Part shown: one piece after another, positions 60,057 to 64,000 of the stretch
Numbering within the stretch: position 1 is the first letter of the stretch
How the letters are laid out: each line of letters begins with the position of its first letter
Source: an uncultured Pelagibacteraceae bacterium
Lineage (GTDB): Bacteria > Pseudomonadota > Alphaproteobacteria > Pelagibacterales > Pelagibacteraceae
DNA: 64,000 nucleotides
Reading direction: 5' to 3'
NCBI GenBank assembly: GCA_902614055.1
Contig: CACMJX010000001.1
Location: 315,189-379,188, forward strand
The notes under the pieces: generated by a model
What the model saw: the letters and a program-made list of their open reading frames with translations, nothing else
The model's database searches: none
What the model was told of the DNA's origin: nothing
Position numbers and translations under genes: made by a program

Positions 60057-61367
60057 TTAAATTTTTAAGTAAATTCTATTAAAATAAAAAAATAATGTGA
60101 GAGCTCGTAAAATCAAAAAAATAGTGAGTGAAATCCATAAACCTTGATTACCATAGACTTCAACAAGCATAAATGAACTTATTAAATGAATAACAACAGA
60201 GATAAACATAGCATTTCTCAACTCTTGTGTTTGTGATGCACCAATAAATATTCCATCTAATTGGTAACAAAAAGACGAAACAAAAGGCAGAAGCACTAAC
60301 CAAAATGAATATTGATAACTAATGTTTCTTACATTCTCTATGTCAGTCATAAAATCTATAAATGAATTTTTGAAAAACAGGTAAAACAGAGAAATCAAAA
60401 TTCCAGTTAAAGAACTCAAAATAAAAGAGTTTTTAACTATATTTGTAAAAAGTATTTTATTTTTTTTACCAATAGAATATCCAACTATACCTTCAGTTGA
60501 AAAGGCATAAGCATCTAAAATAAATGCAGATAAAAATATAAGATTTATTAAAATTGTATTAGCTGCAATAAATTCTTCACCAATCCTACCACCTAGATAA
60601 GTAAACCAAAAAAAAGAAAAAGTTAATAAAATAGTTCTTAAAAATATATTTAAATTTATCTCTAATAAATTTTTTAATTTTGAGGTATTTACAATTTCCT
60701 TAATATTAAAGTTTAAAGATACATATTTTCTTAGATAATAGAAAATATAAAATAAAAATAAAAACGATGTTACTCCTGTGGCAAGCAAAGTTCCATATGC
60801 GACACCTTTAATATTTAAATTGAATTTTAATACTAAAATAGAGCTAAACAAAATATTTAGAATAGACAATAAAACAATTGCAACACTTGAAATTTTTGTC
60901 TTTTGTAATCCAATAAATAAACCTATAACAATATAAATTGTCAATTCAAAAAACGATGAGTAAATTCTTATATTAAAATAGTCATTGAATTTTTTTTCTG
61001 TATCAAGCGATAGATCAAAAAATATTAGACATAAATTTAATAATTGTTTTTGGAATAGTATTAATAAAATTGATATTGAAATTACAAATAATAGATTTCT
61101 AAAAACTATATTTAAGATACTTTTATAATCATTTCTTCCAAATGATTGACTTACAAGGCCAACAGTTCCCATTCTTAAAAAACCAAAACTCCAAAATACT
61201 AATGAAAAAAAACTTGATGCTATACTTGTAGCAGTTAGATAACCTTGATTACTCATATTTCCCATTAATGTAGTATCAACAATTCCAACTAGAGGTATTG
61301 CAAGGTTAGCAAAAAATATTGGTATAGATAAACTCAATATGTATTTTATTGAAGATTTATCGCTCAC
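60057..61367 (-). CDS. MATE-family efflux transporter (DinF-like)
   Basis: A 436-residue membrane protein with 12 hydrophobic segments. SLSIPIFFANLAIPLVGIVDTTLMGNM and FGFLRMGTVGLVSQSFGRND are the MATE opening, with LDAYAFSTEGIVGYSIGKKNK at the start of the second half, matching DinF. It exports organic cations or toxic metabolites using Na+ or H+. It follows DUF6165 after 7 bases on the minus strand. Confidence 0.9.
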   Translation of the reverse strand: MSDKSSIKYILSLSIPIFFANLAIPLVGIVDTTLMGNMSNQGYLTATSIASSFFSLVFWSFGFLRMGTVGLVSQSFGRNDYKSILNIVFRNLLFVISISILLILFQKQLLNLCLIFFDLSLDTEKKFNDYFNIRIYSSFFELTIYIVIGLFIGLQKTKISSVAIVLLSILNILFSSILVLKFNLNIKGVAYGTLLATGVTSFLFLFYIFYYLRKYVSLNFNIKEIVNTSKLKNLLEINLNIFLRTILLTFSFFWFTYLGGRIGEEFIAANTILINLIFLSAFILDAYAFSTEGIVGYSIGKKNKILFTNIVKNSFILSSLTGILISLFYLFFKNSFIDFMTDIENVRNISYQYSFWLVLLPFVSSFCYQLDGIFIGASQTQELRNAMFISVVIHLISSFMLVEVYGNQGLWISLTIFLILRALTLFFYFNRIYLKI

Positions 61368-61374
61368 TTAATAA

Positions 61375-61764
61375 TTAGTAGCTTGTATATTCTTTAATCT
61401 CTTTAATTTTAGAGCCTGTATGATTATTCACTTCTAGTTTAAGTTTTGCTCTGTCATCATTTAAAAAGTGCACATCTCTTGAGAGTTTTATAAATTTTTC
61501 ACTAAAATCAGAATTTTTTTCACATAATCTTTTATTATCTTCAATAACCCAGAGTTTTGAATTAATTTCTTTTAATGAATTGAATAATTCACTTAGTTTT
61601 TCATCTGATTTAACATTTTTATTTAATTGATCTTTCAGTACACTATATTCATCATTTATAAATTTAAGTTTCTCAAGATCCTTAATTTTTTCTTTTTTGA
61701 TTTCTAAAATTGAAATTTTATCTAAGAGTTCACCTACAGATACTTCAACTAAAATTTTATTCAT
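61375..61764 (-). CDS. DUF6165 family protein
   Basis: A 129-residue helical, charged protein: ILVEVSVGELLDKISILEIKKEKIKDLEKL, then ELFNSLKEINSKLWVIEDNKRLCEKNSDF and DRAKLKLEVNNHTGSKIKEIKEY. The opening V(P/S).GEL.DK..ILEIK and W.IED..R matches DUF6165 as I know it. No TM or signal. Function is not established. It is divergent from a GT9 gene with a 32-base gap, consistent with a role in surface polysaccharide synthesis. Confidence 0.7.
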   Translation of the reverse strand: MNKILVEVSVGELLDKISILEIKKEKIKDLEKLKFINDEYSVLKDQLNKNVKSDEKLSELFNSLKEINSKLWVIEDNKRLCEKNSDFSEKFIKLSRDVHFLNDDRAKLKLEVNNHTGSKIKEIKEYTSY

Positions 61765-61796
61765 ATATAAACATAGTGTGTTAAGTTGTTAAAAAT

Positions 61797-62738
61797 ATGT
61801 CTAATATTCTTATAATTAAACATGGATCTTTAGGTGATATAGCCCAAGCAAGTGGTGCAATTCAAGATATTTCTGATTTTCACAAAGATGATAAAGTCTA
61901 TTTATTAACATCAAAGCCCTACATTGATCTTTTCAAAAAAAATCCATATTTAGAGGACATAATTTTGGATAAGAGATTATCAAGATTTAATATGATTTAT
62001 TTATTTAATCTCATGCGCAAATTAAAAAAATATAAATTTTTAAAAGTTTTTGATTTACAAAATTCTTCTCGTACAAATTTCTATAAGAAAATATTGTTCC
62101 CAAATGCTAGTAATCTTGTTTGGTCGTCTTCTGAAACCACGTTGCCAAAAGATAAATCCAAGGATGAATTTGATAAAAATCCCGTTTTAGACAGATTTAA
62201 ACATCAATTAGAAACATCTGGAGTTCATACTAAAAACACTATGTTTCCTGATTTTAAGTGGGCTTGTTCCAATATTGAAAATATAAAAAAAAAATTTGAT
62301 TTAAATAAATATATAATTTTATTTCCATTTTGCTCTCCGCATTTACAGATTAAAAAATGGCCTAATTATAATAAACTTATAGATTTAATTAAGAATAAAT
62401 TTAAAGATGAATATAAAATCATAGTAGCCCCAGGTCCTGATGAAATTAATATAACAAAAGAAATTAATGCGATTTCAATTTTAAAAGAAAATAGCTCTTT
62501 AGATATTTCTGAGCTTGCTACATTAATAAAAGACAGTTCTTTCGTTGTAGCAAATGACACTGGACCAGCACATATAGCAGCACATTTGAATACTAAAGGC
62601 TTAGCCTTATTTGGTTCTCACACTACTGCATATAAAGTGAGTATAGAGAGAGAAAATTTCAAAGCAATTCAAGTAACAGATTTAAATAAATTATCTCCTG
62701 AAAAAGTTTTTGAATATTTAACAAAATCATTAAATTAA
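61797..62738 (+). CDS. Glycosyltransferase family 9 (heptosyltransferase-like)
   Basis: A 313-residue GT9 protein: NILIIKHGSLGDIAQASGAIQDI matches the heptosyltransferase start (GD...T.A), FPFCSPHLQIKKWPNYNKLIDLIK the nucleotide-sugar domain, and SSFVVANDTGPAHIAAHLNTKGLALFG the D.TGP.H donor motif, intact here. Likely transfers a heptose or related sugar to LPS core at the inner membrane. Overlaps the TSUP gene by 1 base. Confidence 0.9.
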   Translation: MSNILIIKHGSLGDIAQASGAIQDISDFHKDDKVYLLTSKPYIDLFKKNPYLEDIILDKRLSRFNMIYLFNLMRKLKKYKFLKVFDLQNSSRTNFYKKILFPNASNLVWSSSETTLPKDKSKDEFDKNPVLDRFKHQLETSGVHTKNTMFPDFKWACSNIENIKKKFDLNKYIILFPFCSPHLQIKKWPNYNKLIDLIKNKFKDEYKIIVAPGPDEINITKEINAISILKENSSLDISELATLIKDSSFVVANDTGPAHIAAHLNTKGLALFGSHTTAYKVSIERENFKAIQVTDLNKLSPEKVFEYLTKSLN

Positions 62739-63481
62739 TGGAAATAAATTTCCTCTTTTTTATAAGTGTTGTTCCTGCAATAATTTTGTACGGTATTGCA
62801 AAGTCTGGTTTAGGAGGTTCAATATCATTAATTTCAGTCCCATTAATGACAGTTGTGATGCCTTTGCAACAAGCTTTAGCAATTATTCTGCCAATTTTAA
62901 TTTTTTCAGATATGATTGCTGTTTACAGATTTAGAAAAGAGTTTAATTTTAGTATACTCAGAGTAATTGTGCCGTTTGCGGCAATAGGGATTGTAATCGG
63001 TTCCTTCACATTCAATCATTTTTCAGAGGATTTACTTAAACTAATAGTTGGAATAATGGGATTTTTATTTGCTGGACACTATTTTTTGTTTAAAAAAGAA
63101 AAGACAGTTCCAGCTAAGCAAAATTTTTTAAAGGGTGCAATTTGCTCATCTATTGCCGGATTTTCAAGTTTTTGTGTTCATGCAGGTGGAACCCCCACAA
63201 GTCTTTACTTGCTCCCATTAAGATTAAAGAAAGAAATTTATGTAGGAACGAGAATTATCTTTTTTAGTTGTGTTAACTTAATGAAGCTACCTTTATATAT
63301 TTACTTATCAATGATGAATTTTGATACTTTATATCAATCCGTCTCTCTTTTCCCTTTGGCACTAATTGGAATATTTATTGGATATCAATTACTTAAAATT
63401 ATAGAGGAAAATTTGTTTTATAATATCATCTATGGTTTAATTCTTATTAGTAGTACAAAATTAATATTTGATTTTATTTAA
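62738..63481 (+). CDS. TSUP (TauE/SafE) family membrane transporter
   Basis: A 247-residue protein with eight hydrophobic segments. PAIILYGIAKSGLGGSISLISVPLMTVV and AGFSSFCVHAGGTPTSLYLLPLRL are the two TSUP half-repeats. The second copy of the family in the window, shorter than the one beside the apr genes (which is 361 residues). Possible substrates include sulfite, sulfonates or organic acids; its neighbours give no clue. TAATG overlap with the GT9 gene. Confidence 0.87.
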   Translation: MEINFLFFISVVPAIILYGIAKSGLGGSISLISVPLMTVVMPLQQALAIILPILIFSDMIAVYRFRKEFNFSILRVIVPFAAIGIVIGSFTFNHFSEDLLKLIVGIMGFLFAGHYFLFKKEKTVPAKQNFLKGAICSSIAGFSSFCVHAGGTPTSLYLLPLRLKKEIYVGTRIIFFSCVNLMKLPLYIYLSMMNFDTLYQSVSLFPLALIGIFIGYQLLKIIEENLFYNIIYGLILISSTKLIFDFI

Positions 63482-64000
63482 ACTTTGTCTTTTTAATAGA
63501 GTAGTTACCAAATTTTTTTAGCAAAAAAGGTAAAAAAGCTACAATTATCAATATCCTTAAAAAATGATGATAACTTACAAAAATCGGGTCAATATTGTAA
63601 GCAACACTAATAACAACCATTTCATGAATTCCTCCTGGGGCAAAACTTAAAAAAGTTGGAATAAAATCAAAACCTAAATACTGGAGAAAGTAAGCTGTAA
63701 TCATCGCAACAATAACTAAAATAGAACAAACAATTAAACCGTGAAATATATAAAAGAATAATTCTTTAAGTTTTAATCCATTTAGTCTACTTCCAAGAGC
63801 AGTACCCAAAAAAATGAAAGCTAAATTTATTACTGTATCTGGAAACCTAGAATTAACTATCTCAAAAGTATAAAATAAACCTGACAAAGCCATAGCACCA
63901 ACAAGAATTGGTGAAGGAATATTTAATTTTTTTAATAAAATAGAAAATAAATAACAAATAACTATTAGAAATAATATTTCAAAAAAATATCTTATGTCGT
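63474..64000 (-). CDS. AbrB-family (GntP/ammonia monooxygenase-like DUF) membrane protein, 5' end beyond window
   Basis: The track starts this ORF at 63893, but the frame stays open to the right edge: upstream codons read RYFFEILFLIVICYLFSILL, then KKLNIPSPILVGAM. So the gene is truncated at its 5' end. SFAPGGIHEMVVISVAYNIDPIFVSYHHFLRILI is the hallmark repeat of the AbrB membrane family (FAPGG..EM......D..FV...H..R). About 175 residues, the second half of a usual 340-380, are visible. E. coli AbrB was linked to aidB expression; the true function is unknown. Convergent 8-base overlap with the TSUP gene. Confidence 0.85.
   Translation of the reverse strand, partial: DIRYFFEILFLIVICYLFSILLKKLNIPSPILVGAMALSGLFYTFEIVNSRFPDTVINLAFIFLGTALGSRLNGLKLKELFFYIFHGLIVCSILVIVAMITAYFLQYLGFDFIPTFLSFAPGGIHEMVVISVAYNIDPIFVSYHHFLRILIIVAFLPFLLKKFGNYSIKKTKFK

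Noticed and set aside
1-64000. CRISPR array, prophage, insertion sequence, integron or toxin-antitoxin pair
   Set aside because: No regularly spaced direct repeats, transposase, integrase, phage structural genes or recognisable toxin-antitoxin frames were seen.

Overview
The window is AT-rich, tightly packed bacterial chromosome with the character of a SAR11 alphaproteobacterium (Candidatus Pelagibacter or a close relative). The grounds are very short intergenic gaps, many start/stop overlaps, small paralogue numbers, and a gene set typical of that group: a taurine ABC transporter with Tpa/Ald/Xsc, a dissimilatory-type AprMBA cluster, a THI-box-controlled Na+/solute symporter (ThiV-like), Amt, HU, TRAP and BASS transporters. 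No rRNA, prophage, insertion sequence or CRISPR array was seen. The lineage is inferred from gene content only.

Layout. 1-3.9 kb: 3' part of a phosphotransacetylase-like gene, BASS and SMR transporters, an Ldh2-type oxidoreductase and an epoxide hydrolase. 3.9-10.3 kb: taurine uptake (tauABC, minus strand) divergent from taurine-pyruvate aminotransferase and alanine dehydrogenase. 10.3-14.5 kb: tesA divergent from a LolD/YbbA-YbbP exporter, then a secreted thioredoxin. 14.5-19.4 kb: TPP riboswitch-thiV, rseP, HU, amt. 19.4-25.5 kb: peroxiredoxin, GT9, rhodanese, ABA4-like protein, recX, cysQ, DUF3553, mnmA and two small ORFs missed by the track. 25.5-30.9 kb: a MetC-like PLP enzyme, MFS, pabB-pabA-pabC and a HIT gene interrupted by two stops. 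30.9-39.1 kb: aprM-aprB-aprA, a small unknown protein, a TSUP exporter, suyAB and xsc. 39.1-41.4 kb: desaturase, small membrane proteins, GST-like protein. 41.4-46.8 kb: tRNA-Met, apt, and mtnP-PhyH-mtnA-sulfatase. 46.7-53 kb: TRAP transporter with FAH, ring-cleavage-type and FAD hydroxylase genes. 53-60 kb: BKACE, aldolase/SDR fusion, SpeD-SpeE fusion, amino-acid ABC transporter, nitrilase-like amidase. 60-64 kb: MATE, DUF6165, GT9, TSUP, and a 5'-truncated AbrB-family protein.

How the genes connect. The dominant theme is C2/C3 sulfonate catabolism. Taurine enters through TauABC, Tpa moves its amino group to pyruvate, Ald regenerates pyruvate and releases ammonium, and Xsc splits sulfoacetaldehyde into acetyl phosphate and sulfite. 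A Pta-like protein at the window edge could make acetyl-CoA. SuyAB would release sulfite from sulfolactate. Sulfite can be oxidised by AprBA with the AprM membrane anchor or exported by a TSUP protein. A second theme is methylthioadenosine: SpeD-SpeE makes spermidine and MTA, MtnP and MtnA recycle MTA, Apt salvages adenine, and an aldolase-reductase fusion lies next to speDE. A third is a possible aromatic ring-cleavage set with its own TRAP transporter. All functional names rest on recognised motifs and family resemblance by eye; no database search was run.
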